Source of the DNA: Neocallimastix lanati (nom. inval.)
Taxonomy: Eukaryota > Neocallimastigomycota > Neocallimastigomycetes > Neocallimastigales > Neocallimastigaceae
Assembly (NCBI GenBank): GCA_016946835.1
Contig: JACVTC010000141.1
Coordinates: forward strand, 352,388 to 416,387
Length of the DNA stretch: 64,000 nucleotides
Reading direction: 5' to 3'
This document shows, in pieces, positions 13,141 to 25,200 of this stretch. Made by a program: the position numbers and the translations under genes. The stretch's first letter is position 1; each line of letters begins with the position of its first letter. The notes beneath the pieces were generated by a model, which was not told the origin of the DNA, did not search any database, and was given only the letters and a program-made list of their open reading frames with translations.

Positions 13141-14249
13141 TATTTAATTAATTAATAATAAAGCAATATTAGACAAAAACAAAACAAATAAATTCTTAAT
13201 AAATTTAATACTTTAATGATAAATATACGTAATAATAAAATTCTTGTTTTAAATAATTATTGCTTTATAAAAATAATTATTTAAAATAACTAAATTTCAA
13301 AATACATTAAGATGAATAAACATCAAATTAATAGTAATTAATATAAATAATTTGAAATAAATCAAATTATAAGAAATATTATATATTTATATATAATATA
13401 TTTTGTTTATTATAATTAATACATACATATCAGAAATAATAATTAATAGTAATAATCAAATATAAGTTTTAATGCAAATTTATTTTGTATATATATATAA
13501 ATATATATATAAAATGATTAAATTTTTTTTTTTTAAAAAAAAAAAAAAAAGCAATCAAAAAAACAAGATTACAATTTGTAATTATAGTTATAAAATAAAT
13601 TAATAATCATAAATAGGTAATATTATATATATATATATAATTCAGGATAAATAAAATAATTAAATAAAGAAAAACAAAAATAAAAATAAAAAATCAAATC
13701 AAATCAAATCAAATAAAATAAAAGATAAAGTTAAATAAAAAAAAAAAAATTAAATAATTAAAATAAACCATTTAGCTGATATTAAATATAAATAAATTGC
13801 GTTTTATTAAGTAAAATAAAGTATATTCATTAAAATAAAATAAAATATTATAAAAAAAAAAAATTAATAAATATTATGTTAATAATATTATAATTACATT
13901 TTTTATTTGATATATTGCTATATTAAATTTATTTAATTTAGATATCAATTCAAAAAAAAAAAAAAGTTTTATTATTTTGAATTTTGAAAATTTGTAAAAT
14001 TTTGAAATTATATTATATAAATATAAAAATATAAAGATTAAACATATATATGTTAAATAAGTCAGTACACTCAACGGCAATATGTTACTACTTTATTAAT
14101 ACATAAAATTATAATTATATCATAATGTGCAGTATTTTGACTATAAACTTTTAACATTCCCTCTACATTATGCTTTATTGTAATTTATTATTATTATTAA
14201 TTTTTATTATTAATAAATCTGTAAAATATATCATATTAATGTCGAGGGA
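13141..14249. other. Intergenic region with possible decayed copia end
   Basis: The stretch is mostly AT-only. It has poly(A) and (CAAAT)n-like runs at about 13690-13720. Around 14153 a purine-rich tract on the minus strand (GTAGAGGGAA) is followed by TGTTAAAAG. This resembles the polypurine tract and LTR start of the copia element at 42771 (GAGGGGGGAG then TGTTAAC). This may be the 3' end of the decayed copia element at 15060-15770. The evidence is weak. Confidence 0.3.
14239..14249. repeat. Left target-site duplication of the LINE insertion
   Basis: ATGTCGAGGGA here is repeated immediately after the poly(A) tail at 14896-14906. The shared core outside the ambiguous A is the 10-mer TGTCGAGGGA. 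It brackets the element exactly as target-primed reverse transcription predicts. Confidence 0.8.
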
Positions 14250-14762
14250 TTATGTCCTAAATTTGAAGAATTTAGGCAACATTTCATTCCCTTTGTTGAT
14301 GAAATTTTTATTTATTTTTCTCTAATTGTTCATGAGAAATCATTGAACATTCCTGATGATAAAGAGGAAGATTTTGATGATAATATCAATTTTTACGTGC
14401 TGTGTCTCCTTCTTGGCGGAAATGCAGTATTTGAAATCTTAAAGATCGGCTCGGGGGAAAGAAGGCGATATATTAATAATATTTTTCAATCACCTTCGAA
14501 CGAGTCTTCTTTCCCGATTTCATATTTTGTGGGGCTTGCGGAATTCCTTACTAACGTTATGCCTATTGTGATTGGTGATTTTTACACCATGATCGATTTG
14601 TATAGTGTTAGACCTACCGTTGTCAAGAGCGTCGACGTCGTAACGATAAGGCAAAGAAGAAATTCTGATACAGATTCGAATGATAATTTTCATCCACATG
14701 GAGTTATCTTCGATGAATGGGAAGAGTTAGAGGCCTTTTCGTCCTCGAATCTCATAACGTAG
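14250..14762 (+). pseudogene. C-terminal fragment of LINE reverse-transcriptase polyprotein
   Basis: 170 codons are open from the truncation point to TAG. There is no own start at the 5' boundary, so this is a dead-on-arrival fragment and not an independent gene. Downstream in-frame Leu/Met codons exist but have no plausible promoter. It shares the FFIDEIF/GLAEFLTN-type blocks with the two other copies in the window. Confidence 0.65.
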
Positions 14763-14859
14763 TTTTTTAATATTAATATAAAAAATAATTTCATGTATTT
14801 AAATTTCATGTATTTTTTAAAAAAAATATTATTAAATAAAGTTTAAAGTTTATTCCTAG

Positions 14860-14896
<37 letters not shown>
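14250..14896 (+). mobile_element. 5'-truncated non-LTR retrotransposon (LINE-like) 3' end with poly(A) tail
   Basis: An open frame runs from the left insertion boundary to the stop at 14762. It is the C-terminal part of a retrotransposon ORF (LCPKFEEFRQHFIPFVDEIF through GLAEFLTNVMPIVIG to EELEAFSSSNLIT). It is followed by a 3' UTR of about 100 bp with AATAAA near 14835 and a poly(A) run ending at 14896. The 10-11-bp target-site duplication brackets it. It is less AT-rich than its surroundings. Two diverged copies lie at 15765-16200 and 45930-46440. The older copy continues upstream into a CPCFG...H zinc-binding motif typical of the region after a LINE reverse transcriptase. The intact frame, clean tail and exact duplication indicate a recent insertion. 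Confidence 0.7.
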
Positions 14897-14898
<2 letters not shown>

Positions 14899-14906
14899 TC
14901 GAGGGA
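14896..14906. repeat. Right target-site duplication of the LINE insertion
   Basis: ATGTCGAGGGA directly abuts the poly(A) tail and matches 14239-14249. The first A may belong to the tail. Confidence 0.8.
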
Positions 14907-15059
14907 GTTCTGCTTGATGGTCATGGTATGTTACCGTCAGTCCATGGAGACTCCATACAAACTTTATTATAAAGAAAGAATTAATAATGATATTTTTATT
15001 ATAAACTTTGAATGGTGTATTATATAAAAATATATTATTATATTCTTTACTGTTAAATA

Positions 15060-15765
15060 TAATACTTAGTTACGATTTGTCTAAAATCCCATTTATATAT
15101 TGATGTAATAGCAATTGTTAATCTAAAACTATTCATTTCTATTGTAGGAGAATAGGTTCAAGTATAATCAAATCCTTTAATTTGTCGAAAACCTCTGACG
15201 ACCAATCTTACTTTATATATACCATTATCTTTAATAGTAAAAACCCATTTAACATTGAGTGGTGCCGTTTGGTATATTTTTGCTTTCCACAATTTTTATA
15301 ACATTATTTCCATATAAATTTTGTAATTCTTTGTTTATTACATCTTTCAATTTGTCGGCATTTTCTGAATTCATAACTTCTTCATAATTCTTTGGAATTA
15401 ATGTATTAATGTCATTAACTCTATTTCTCTTACGACTTTCATTTTCATCTGAATCTGTTTTCTTCTCAAAAAATGATTTATTTAATATAGGTATTCTATC
15501 ATTCATTTTTCTTTCTTCAATCGATTAATAATTTTTTCTTTTTCTTTTAGATAGTTTTTTGTTTTTTTGGTTATCAATTTTATCATTTTTGTTTTCTTGC
15601 TTATGGAAAATTATGTTATTCCTTTTAATATAAAATTTAATATCCTTTTCTTTGGTTTTCCATAATTTTCTTTTATCTAAAGTTTCCGGATCACTATAAT
15701 TTTCTTCATATTCATTTTCAGAATTATAGTTGTTAATTATATTATTATTACTTGATTGGTATTGT
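15060..15765 (-). pseudogene. Decayed Ty1/copia pol fragment (linker plus start of reverse transcriptase)
   Basis: Read on the minus strand, a charged linker (about 15525-15765) leads to NYEEVMNSENADKLKDVINK and ELQNLYGNNV. After a frame change near 15250, VKWVFTIKDNG, KVRLVVRGFRQIKGFDYT and TYSPTIEMNSFRL follow. These are the first conserved blocks of the copia reverse transcriptase (RVT_2: kWVF, ARLVaRGf.Q, GiDy..T.SPt). It contains at least one frameshift and an in-frame stop after FDYT and ends before the YVDD block. The fragment is cut by the older LINE fragment at its 5' side. Confidence 0.75.
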
Positions 15766-16200
15766 ATTAGTAAGATATTCCGCAAGCCCCACAATATACT
15801 AAACAGTAGACCCCCTGTGAACTTCATAGGAGTTATTCACTTAAATGTCCCCGTTCCCCAGTATAGCTCATCTAAAGCTGAATTTCCACCAAGAAGGAAT
15901 ATATAAAAAACCTGCTTATGAAATTTTCATATTCTAAAATATTTGAATATGAAGGAAGTAAGGAAAGATTCCTTACTTTATTGACAAATAAAATGAAAAA
16001 TTCGTCGATGAAATCTAAAGATTTACATCGACATAGAGAAAAGGGATATCATTCAAATATCCAATGAATTAAAGAATGATCGTATTTTCCAAAACAAGGG
16101 CAGAATTTAGGATAATCGTCAGAAACTCTACCATTTCTAATTGCAATAATGGTACTTATATTTATAACCAGCATTTAATCTTAAGACCCAGTTAAAAGTT
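15765..16200 (-). mobile_element. Older LINE 3' fragment with zinc-binding motif
   Basis: Minus-strand translation, with frameshifts, shows IIAIRNGRVSDDYPKFCPCF then GKYDHSLIHWIFE. It continues with LDFIDEFFILFVNKVRN, a LLGGNSALDELYWGTG-like block and a nucleotide match (TGTGGGGCTTGCGGAAT) to the GLAEF segment of the copy at 14250. The CPCFG...H arrangement is the zinc-binding segment found after many non-LTR reverse transcriptases, which identifies the family. Stops and frame changes show it is dead. Confidence 0.6.
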
Positions 16201-16535
16201 AACTCCCTTGGTAGGTGAAATTTCAAACTTATTTTAAAGAAAGAAAAAATCGAAAACGTACTAGATCTTGGTCCCAACCGGGAAACTGATAAAACAAACC
16301 AAACCAAACCAAACCAAACTAAACCAAACTAAACCAAAACAAAACAAAACAAAAAAAAAATTAGATATTAAATGTTAATATGAAAATAGTTTTATTTCTT
16401 CTCTTTAATAATATTATTATTTTATGTACTATTAATTATAAAATTAAAATTAAAATAAAAATAGTATTTCATTAAATTAATTTTCATTTTACTTTATTTT
16501 TCTTATTTATTATTTATTATTATTACTATTATTAT

Positions 16536-16600
<65 letters not shown>

Positions 16601-16779
16601 AACTAATTCAATTATTAAATTTTAATAAATTTTTATATTTTAATTTTTAGATTAGGAAGTAGATGTACTTTCATTACTTATTTACTAAACATTTTAACAA
16701 ATTGTTTTTAAATAAATTAAAAATGACACAAAAATATATTTTGAATTGATTTATTGAATTTTTTTTAATTTTAAATATC
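16200..16779. other. (CCAAA)n tail, poly(T) tract and 3' flank of UTP13
   Basis: A GC-richer patch (about 16245-16290, with GGTCCCAACCGGGAAAC) runs into a (CCAAA/CTAAA)n array at about 16293-16353, which grades into CAAAA repeats. Pure T of about 56 bases lies at 16538-16594. The CCAAA array could be a retroelement tail or leader remnant of the adjacent mobile elements. There is no open frame. Confidence 0.5.
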
Positions 16780-17601
16780 TTAATTATTGGTATCTAAATA
16801 TAAACTGGAAAGTAAATCCATGGAATGCAAAGTATAATCAATAATATTACTATCAATCATTAATTGTTCAGAATGTTTATAATGACGTTCTGTATATGGA
16901 ATGAGTGAATCTAAAATCTAATATTTATTCAAATAATGCAAAATAAATAAAAATAATGATGATATTAATAATATATTAATATATATATATATACAACATG
17001 AATATTAATTAGATGATAAAATTTTTACCTCATTAAGTTTTGGTAATTTTAATAAAGTTTCTTGATCATAATAACTCAATATAGCATTAAGAACAGCTTG
17101 CGCTACAGAAGAATGCTTACTATTTGTATTCCAATCACGAACATATAATAAAAGTTTTTCTAGCTATTATTATAAAAAATAAAAAATAAAAAATTATATT
17201 AACAAATTACATTATTTATAAATTAATAATTTATAGATTTTAGAGATACTCTTTTTTATTTATATTAACATTATTATTAACTTACTTGCTCATTACTCAA
17301 ATCAAAAATAACTTCATCTACAGCTTCTGAACCTAATATACTATCTGGATCTTTTTTTTGATATAGTACTTCACTAAATAATTTCATTAATCTATATGGT
17401 TGATCTAATTCCATAGACAAAATTATAGCATTTTTATAATCTTTTTTCATTATATAATTAGATAAATCTTGTTCTCTTTTAATATTAAAGTAATAATTTT
17501 AAAAAATAAAGTGAAAATTATTTTAAAATTTAGAATTTTTTTAAAATAAATTTTATTAATTTATATATTTTATTAATTTTTTAAATTATCGCTAAATAAT
17601 A

Positions 17602-17632
<31 letters not shown>

Positions 17633-20600
17633 AAATATTTATAAAACTTTCAACTTACTTTAATATTAATTCTTCATTAGCTTTTTGTTTTTCTTCAATT
17701 TCTTGCTTTGTATAATCTTCCCAAATATTAATTCTAGAATCGGCACCACCAGTAATAACATATTTTTCATCCTTCTTTGTTATTAATGCCCAAACTTTAT
17801 CATCATGATTATCAAAAGTATTTTCACAAGCATTAGTTTTAATCGTCCAAAGTTTCACTAAACCATCTGATCCAGAAGAAATTAATTGCATACCACTAGT
17901 CAAGAAAGAAACTTGTAATACGGAATTAGTATGACCTTCAAAAGTCTTTAAGCAAGTAGAATCAATTAATGACCAAATTTTAATAGTTTTATCACTAGAA
18001 CTTGTAGCTAAGACTTGATCCACTGGTGAAAATTTAACACACCAAATACCTCGTCTATGACCTCTTAGAGTAGCTAATAATGAACCATCAGCAGTTGACC
18101 AGATTTTTGCTGTTTTATCTTGAGAACCACTAGCAAACAATTTATCATTTGGAGCAACATCAATGGAATTAATATCTTTGTCGTGTGCGGTAATAGTGTA
18201 TACTGATGTTAATCTCGCAACATCATCATTATTTGATTCTAATGAGTAATAATTATATATAAGCAAAAAAATGTATGTATAACATATTAATATATTAATA
18301 AATTAATAAATAATTAAATAAATAAAAATATATTTTTTATTATATTAATTATTTTTAAACGGACTTAAATTAGAAATATCCCAACATTTAATTGTTCTAT
18401 CTTGACTACCAGTTAAAATAAATTGATTTCTTTTTCTTGAAAGAGCTACGGCACTGATAGCTTCTGTATGTCCAACACATTCAGCTATTAATTTATATCT
18501 ATATTAAATTTAATCAATAAATAATTTAGAAAATTATAATGACTATTTTTATTTTGATACGTATATTATTACCTTTCCCCATGTGGTTTTTCCATATCAA
18601 TATCCCATAAAAATACATTACTATCTTTTGATCCTGTAACTAACCATTTTCCATCGTATGATTTATCGATGCAAATAACTATACTATCATGTCCAAGTAA
18701 TATATCACTATCTAAATTTTCTAAATTATAAATACGAATCTGATATATTATGATTTTTATAATTTAATAAAATTCATATTTTGAAATAATAATTAAAAAT
18801 AAATAATATGTATTTTTAATATATTTATATCTATATAAAATATTAAGTAAAATTATTACTTGCTCACTATTGGATGCAACAGCCAAGTACTTTTCGTTTT
18901 CACCTAATGTTGTTAATCCAATAATTTCATCATTATAACCAATAATTTGCCTTGTTCTATTAAAATCGTTAATATTGTAAAACAATATATTTTGATCAGA
19001 AGTAACAGCAACAATCTGATTACTATTTTTTAAATACCTAAAATTTTAAAGGGTACAAAACATTTATAAAATTATAATAATATAATTATATTAATAATTA
19101 TTTAATATTATTCCATTAATTACTTAAATAATAATGACTGTATTAATAATAATATAAAATTAAAATATGTCCATACATAACGTCACTAATTTGATTATTA
19201 ACACCATTTTCTCCTTCTTTTTGAGATCTAATGCATTGACCATTATTAAAATTCCAAATTTTTAATATACCTTTCTCTCCAGCAGTGTAAAAGTATACAC
19301 CATTCTTAGTCCTTTTATTTTCTGGAATATATTTTTCATCAATAATACCAATAGCTTCAATAGTCTTTTTAATTTATAATTAAAATATTAATTATTATAA
19401 GAATAATCAATAATATTATAATAATAATTAATAATAATCATAATAATCAATAATTATAATAATAATAATAATAATAATAATTATAATAATTATAATAATA
19501 ATTAAAATAATTATAATAATAATAATAATTATTATTATAGTTATAATTTTTATTACTGTTATTGTAGTGTTATTGTAAATACCTATTTTATACATACTTC
19601 AAATACAGGGAAACTTTTTACTACTTTATAATTTGATAAATCTATAATGCTAACAATTTTATCTCTTGCCCCAGAAATGAGATATTTTCCATCATTAGTT
19701 ACGTCTAATCCACGAACAACACTAACATGATTATCTAAGGCAGCAACACACCTGTTTTCATAAATTTTTTTAGATATGATTTTTATTTCCATCAATATAA
19801 AATTATTATATAATTTTATATTATTTTATATATATAATGAAATATAAAATATTATATAATTAATATATATATAAATTAATTAAAAACGTTTAAATAATTT
19901 TTATTAATAATAATTAAATTAACATATATATACATTTTTTTACGTAAATCCCAAACTCTTATTTGACAATCATCACTTCCAGAATAAAGTTCTAATTTAT
20001 TTGGCATGAAATGGAATTTTAAAACACTTATAATACCTGAATGCCCTCTAAAATTATGAGTACAATATCCTTTTTCAACATCCCAAATTTTAATAGTACT
20101 ATCTGCTGAACCTGTTGCAACAAGGGTTGAAGTTGGATCAAAATCCATTGCAATAACTGGTGCTTCATGAGCCTAATTGAAATAATTTAAATTTATTTAT
20201 TTAAATTATTATTAATATATAATTTAAATTTTTATTCAATTATCTAAATATTTAAACATTCATACTTTCCAACTCCTAACAATTGCTCCAGTTTCAATAT
20301 CCCAATATTTTAATAGTAAACTTCTATGAGCACTAACTAACCCTTTATTATCTGGTCTAACACAAAAACAACTTACTGTGTCAGCATTCTTTTTTTTTTT
20401 TTTTTTTTTAGAAAAATATATATATATGAAATAAAATAAAAATAAATAAATATGATAAATAAATTAATAAATTAATAAATTAATAAATTAATAAATTAAT
20501 AAATTAATAAATTAATAAATTAATAAATTAATAAATTAATAAATTAATAATATTTGTTTTTTAAACAACAGAGTAATAATAAATGAAATTTTGAAATTTT

Positions 20601-21051
20601 TGAAATTTCATAACTATAATAATATATTATTGCTAAAAAAAATAGAAAATTTACATACACCTTCTAATTGATATACAACATCATTTGTTTCAAGATCTAT
20701 TACATTTACATCTTCTCCAAGTGAAGTTATTAAATATTTTTCATTACTAGTGATTTGAATTTTACCACCAGTATATATTGTTTCAATAACTTTTGATGGA
20801 ACGAAACTTAAAAATTAATAAATGCAAAAATATAAGAAATATTTATATTTAAGGGAAAAATATAAAGTTAATATGTTTATGTCATACTAATAATTTTAAT
20901 TAAACATATCATTAATTCATTTATTAATTTTCTTTTTATTAATATATATATATATATATTTTTTTTTCTGATTTTAATATATTTTAAATTTTGTTTGTAT
21001 TTCCTACTTTGTCTTTAAAATTAATTTTTGAAATTCTCCTTCGTCAGTCAT
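16780..21051 (-). CDS. UTP13: U3 snoRNP / SSU processome WD40 protein Utp13 (TBL3)
   Basis: Thirteen exons: complement(16780..16917, 17029..17163, 17286..17475, 17659..18238, 18365..18498, 18573..18739, 18860..19037, 19177..19364, 19598..19751, 19934..20172, 20266..20388, 20659..20806, 21008..21051). All phases close to give 805 residues, about the length of yeast Utp13 and human TBL3. Residues about 20-645 are tandem WD40 repeats with many GSxDxTIKxW signatures (GSADSTIKIWDV, GSQDKTAKIW, SSSDKTIKIWSL). The signature TITAHDKDINSIDVAPND is diagnostic of the family. The last about 150 residues form the helical Utp13 C-terminal domain (EQDLSNYIMKKDYKNAIILS, MDLLSSLYLDTNN end). It acts in the nucleolus in the UTP-B subcomplex for early 18S pre-rRNA processing. 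One donor (GTCCGT after 18365) is non-consensus but keeps phase. The 5' end is divergent from THO2. Confidence 0.93.
20458..20549. repeat. (TAAATTAA)n tandem repeat in a UTP13 intron
   Basis: About eleven copies of an 8-bp unit lie in the 270-bp intron between the second and third UTP13 exons, next to a short poly(T) run at 20390-20409. Confidence 0.85.
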
Positions 21052-21314
21052 ATTAATATAAATATTATTTAAAACTTCAATATATTATCAAACTCGAATA
21101 ATAGTATAAATATTAAATATATAATAAATTATATTAAAATATAAAATAAATATATATATTGAATCTTTTTATATATTTTAATAATTCAAATTATGCAAAT
21201 GAATATAGTTTTTAATAGTAATAAAAGTACAAAGAATATCTTATTATTAAACAAAACTAATCAAAACTGTTTTAGTAAATATTATTTGAATATTTAATAT
21301 ATCATTTAACCTTT

Positions 21315-21372
<58 letters not shown>

Positions 21373-22224
21373 AAAAATATAAAAATAATTTTTAACCAAT
21401 CATATTATGCTATTGAATAAAAGATTTATTATAATATATAGTTCAGAATAAGGTAATAGTAAAATATATATAATTAATAAATTTTAATATTTAGGTTTTT
21501 TATAATATATAAATAATACAAAAATATATATATAAATAAATAAATAAAAAAATAATATATTTAATTATTATGTACGTATTTAATAAATAAATTGTGATTT
21601 TGTTTTATGTATTAATCACTTTTGATTTAATTATTATAATTATTAAGTAAAAAATTATATATATAAGTAAAGTCAAATTTCTATAATCGATGATTTATAA
21701 ATTCTTTTAAAATATATTTGCCATTGTTAAATTAATATAAATATTTATAAATATTTAAACATTAATAAAATAGAGATTAAAAAAAAAAAAAAAAAAAAAA
21801 ATAAAAATAAAAAAAAATAAAAAAATAAAATAAAATAAACGAAAATATTAACATAAAAAAAAAATTTAAAAGAATTTATTTTAAACATATTTCATAATCT
21901 AACTTTTAATTATTAAATATTAATTAATAGTTATTAATTATTAACTAACTATATATTCTATTGTATGTTAATAACAAGTATTGCATAATTTTTTTTTTCA
22001 AAAAAAATTTATTATTATTGTTTAGCGAAATATAGTAATATTTAATATTTAATTTTATGTAATGCATTAAGGAAATGATTATAGAATTAATTAAATAATT
22101 GAAATATCGGAAAACAAAAATTCTATATGTTTAATTTGAAAGTTTAACCTTGTATAATCAAAAAAAAAAAAAAATTTATGATAATATTTATATAAGTATA
22201 TAAGTTTTCTTTGCTAAATTTAAT

Positions 22225-22261
<37 letters not shown>
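21052..22261. promoter_or_regulatory. Shared divergent promoter region of UTP13 and THO2
   Basis: 1.2 kb lies between the two divergent start codons. It is AT-only with an A run of about 52 at 21319-21370, another at about 21779-21802, and a poly(A) run directly abutting the THO2 ATG. Such poly(dA:dT) tracts exclude nucleosomes in fungi, so a bidirectional promoter is plausible. No individual site can be assigned. Confidence 0.5.
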
Positions 22262-22264
<3 letters not shown>

Positions 22265-25200
22265 AATACAAATAATGATAATTCATCTTTAAATGTTGAT
22301 TTTCAAAAAATATTTAAAAATTGGAAAACGGAGCAAAATGCGTACAAAAAATTATTAAAAAATTATATTATTGAATGTAATGGAGAAACTCAGTCAACTT
22401 CAAAAAATCTAATACCAGTAAAAGTTTGTATTAGAAATATAATCAAAGCTTATATGAATGGGTTTATTTCAGCAAGTGAAGTTAGTGTTTTTTTTCATAC
22501 TTTATATATAGATTTAGTCAAGGCGTTATCAATAGAATTATATAATATAAAAACTTCAGGATATGCATTTATGAATCCTACAAATAGTAAAGATCCTCTT
22601 TTTTTACCATTATTAATTGTAGATTGGATATGGTTAATAGATCAAGAAATAGAAGGTATTAATTCAAATTTTAATGATCAAGTAGAAAATGCAAAATTTA
22701 AATCAGAACAAAAAGCAAAAATAGCAGCTTTAGCTAAGGAATTATTGGTAAAATTAATTTTTATACATTAAATAAAAATTAATTATTATAAGTTAAAAGA
22801 ATTATATATACCAATATTTTTAACATTTAATTTTTAAATCTTTATAAATTAATAATAAATATAAAAACAAAAATAAATAATAAAAAGAGTAAGAATTTTA
22901 TACCGGCTGAGTTAATGAAAGAAAGATTTGAAGTTGAAATGTTAGAAGCAGTTGGACTTATTAATTCTTCAAAATTATTTACGAAAAAATCGGCAAGAAT
23001 AAATACTTCATTGCTTTATAAGCAAACAAAATTTAACTTATTAAGAGAAGAATCAGAAGGTTATGCGAAATTGATAACAGAAATTTCTACGAATATGTAT
23101 ACTTTTCATCCATTTGGATTATCAAAAGAAGAAATTGAAAAAAACGAAGCCATTCTTAATGAAAGAGTTCATTTGGTATTAACTAATATAAAAAGTTTAA
23201 TCGGATATTTTGCATTAGATCCTAATCGAGTATTAGATATAATATTTGATATTTTTATTGCTAATGTAGTTCAATATTATAAGTTTTTTATTAATTTATT
23301 AAAAGCAAGTCCATGGAGAAGTATAGATTGTAGTAATGAAATTAATAATAAAGACAAAATGGATATTGATGATGAAGATAATAACCAATCAGTTAAGTTA
23401 GAAGATTTACGAGGAAGATCATCAAATGGACAGATATTAGGATATAAATTTGCTGTTTATCAGGATCCTGAATCTCCAGATAATGCTTCTGTAACTTTAT
23501 ATATAGTTGCAGCATTATTAATTAAAAATAACTTAGTTAATTTAAATGACTTATATCCTCATTTAACTCCAGAAAATGATTCAATGGATGAGGAATATAG
23601 TTTATATTTAAAAGAAATTAAAAAGAGTACCGAAAGGGAAACAGAACCAAACCCATTATTGGTATTTAATGAATAATATTTTTTTTTTTTAAAAAAGAAA
23701 AATAAATAAATATTTTTCTAAAAAAACATTAATTCCTACTAATATTAATTTTTAAATATTTAATAGAGCGCAGGTTCATTAACTGATGATTCAGCACCAT
23801 CAGATCATAAAATAAGTAAAGAAAGTAATAAAGAGAAAGAAGAAAGAGAAAAGGAAAAAGAAAAGAAGGAAGAGGTATTGTCATATTATAATAGTATATT
23901 AATAAATATAGTAGATCAAAACTAATAATATATATAAATGAAATTAATAATTATTAATTCTATAGAAAAAAAAGATTATCAAAACTAATCAAAAAGCTGG
24001 TCTTTTAGCTGCATTATTATCTATTGGAGATTTGAAGCATTCAAAAATTATATTAGAAATTTCACCGAAATTGGGTATTATGTATCATGAAATTGTTCAT
24101 TTAATTGGAAGAATTATTCATGTTTCTATTCAACCGCTTTATAAAAAAATAATGAAAATTCCTGATATCGAAGTTCCTTTAGAACCAAAGCCATATTTAA
24201 CTCATCACTACGAATTATGTAATCCATTATATGAAGCAAATTTAGTTATACCTAAAAAAAAAGGAAGTAGAGTTACAAGATATATGTTTTTTTATCAACA
24301 ATGGAAAGATGAAATACCTTTATGTAACACTTATGAGGAATTGTTACAAAATATTCCAACATTCATAAAATATGTAGGAATACAATTACATCAAGAAATA
24401 ACAGTACTAACAAAGCTTGTTAGGTTAGCTAAAGTACATATAAAAGAGGTAATTATACTTATTATTTAGTTTTTTGATGCAATATTATACTTATTATTTA
24501 ATTTTAAATTAGGTTAAAATAACTATAATGTTTTCTATATTTCATCAATATTTATTTATTTTTTTATTTATTTGTTGATAAAAATATTTTATTATCAAGA
24601 AAAATATTTCAGAAGAATATAATAATATGTGGTTATCGATTATTTCATCATACTTTTTACCAAGTGTATCGTTACTTTACTCAAATCCTGGTTTTTTCAT
24701 GGAATTAGGTGATTTAATTAAGCTGTATCCATTCCAAATTAGATATGGATTATATTCCAATTGGAAAAATAAGAGTTATAAAATAAATAAGGAATTAGGA
24801 ATAATAAAAAATTCAGCTTTACAAGAAATTAGAAGATTAATGAGGTAATTAGTTAAATATAATTTATTAATTGTATTAATTAAAAATTATAAAAAATTTT
24901 TTTTCATTAAAAAATTTTAAGACAATATATATTTATAATAACTTATTATCATATAATTACATAATATAGACGTTTATCAAAAGATAATACAAAGCAAATT
25001 GGTAGGATGTTTGGTAAGTTAGTACATTCTAATCCTGTAATTGCTTTCGATAAAATGTTAGAAATGATTGAAGGATATGAAAATTTGATTAATCCATTAG
25101 TTGATGGATGCAAATATTTAACTAGTTTAGAATTCGATATTCTTAGTTTCGTTTTAATTGAAAGATTATCAACAACTTTAAGAAATAGAATTAAAGATGA

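Noticed and set aside
13874-14080. 68-codon hydrophobic minus frame
   Set aside because: A/T-driven composition, no splice-supported extension and possible overlap with a decayed LTR.
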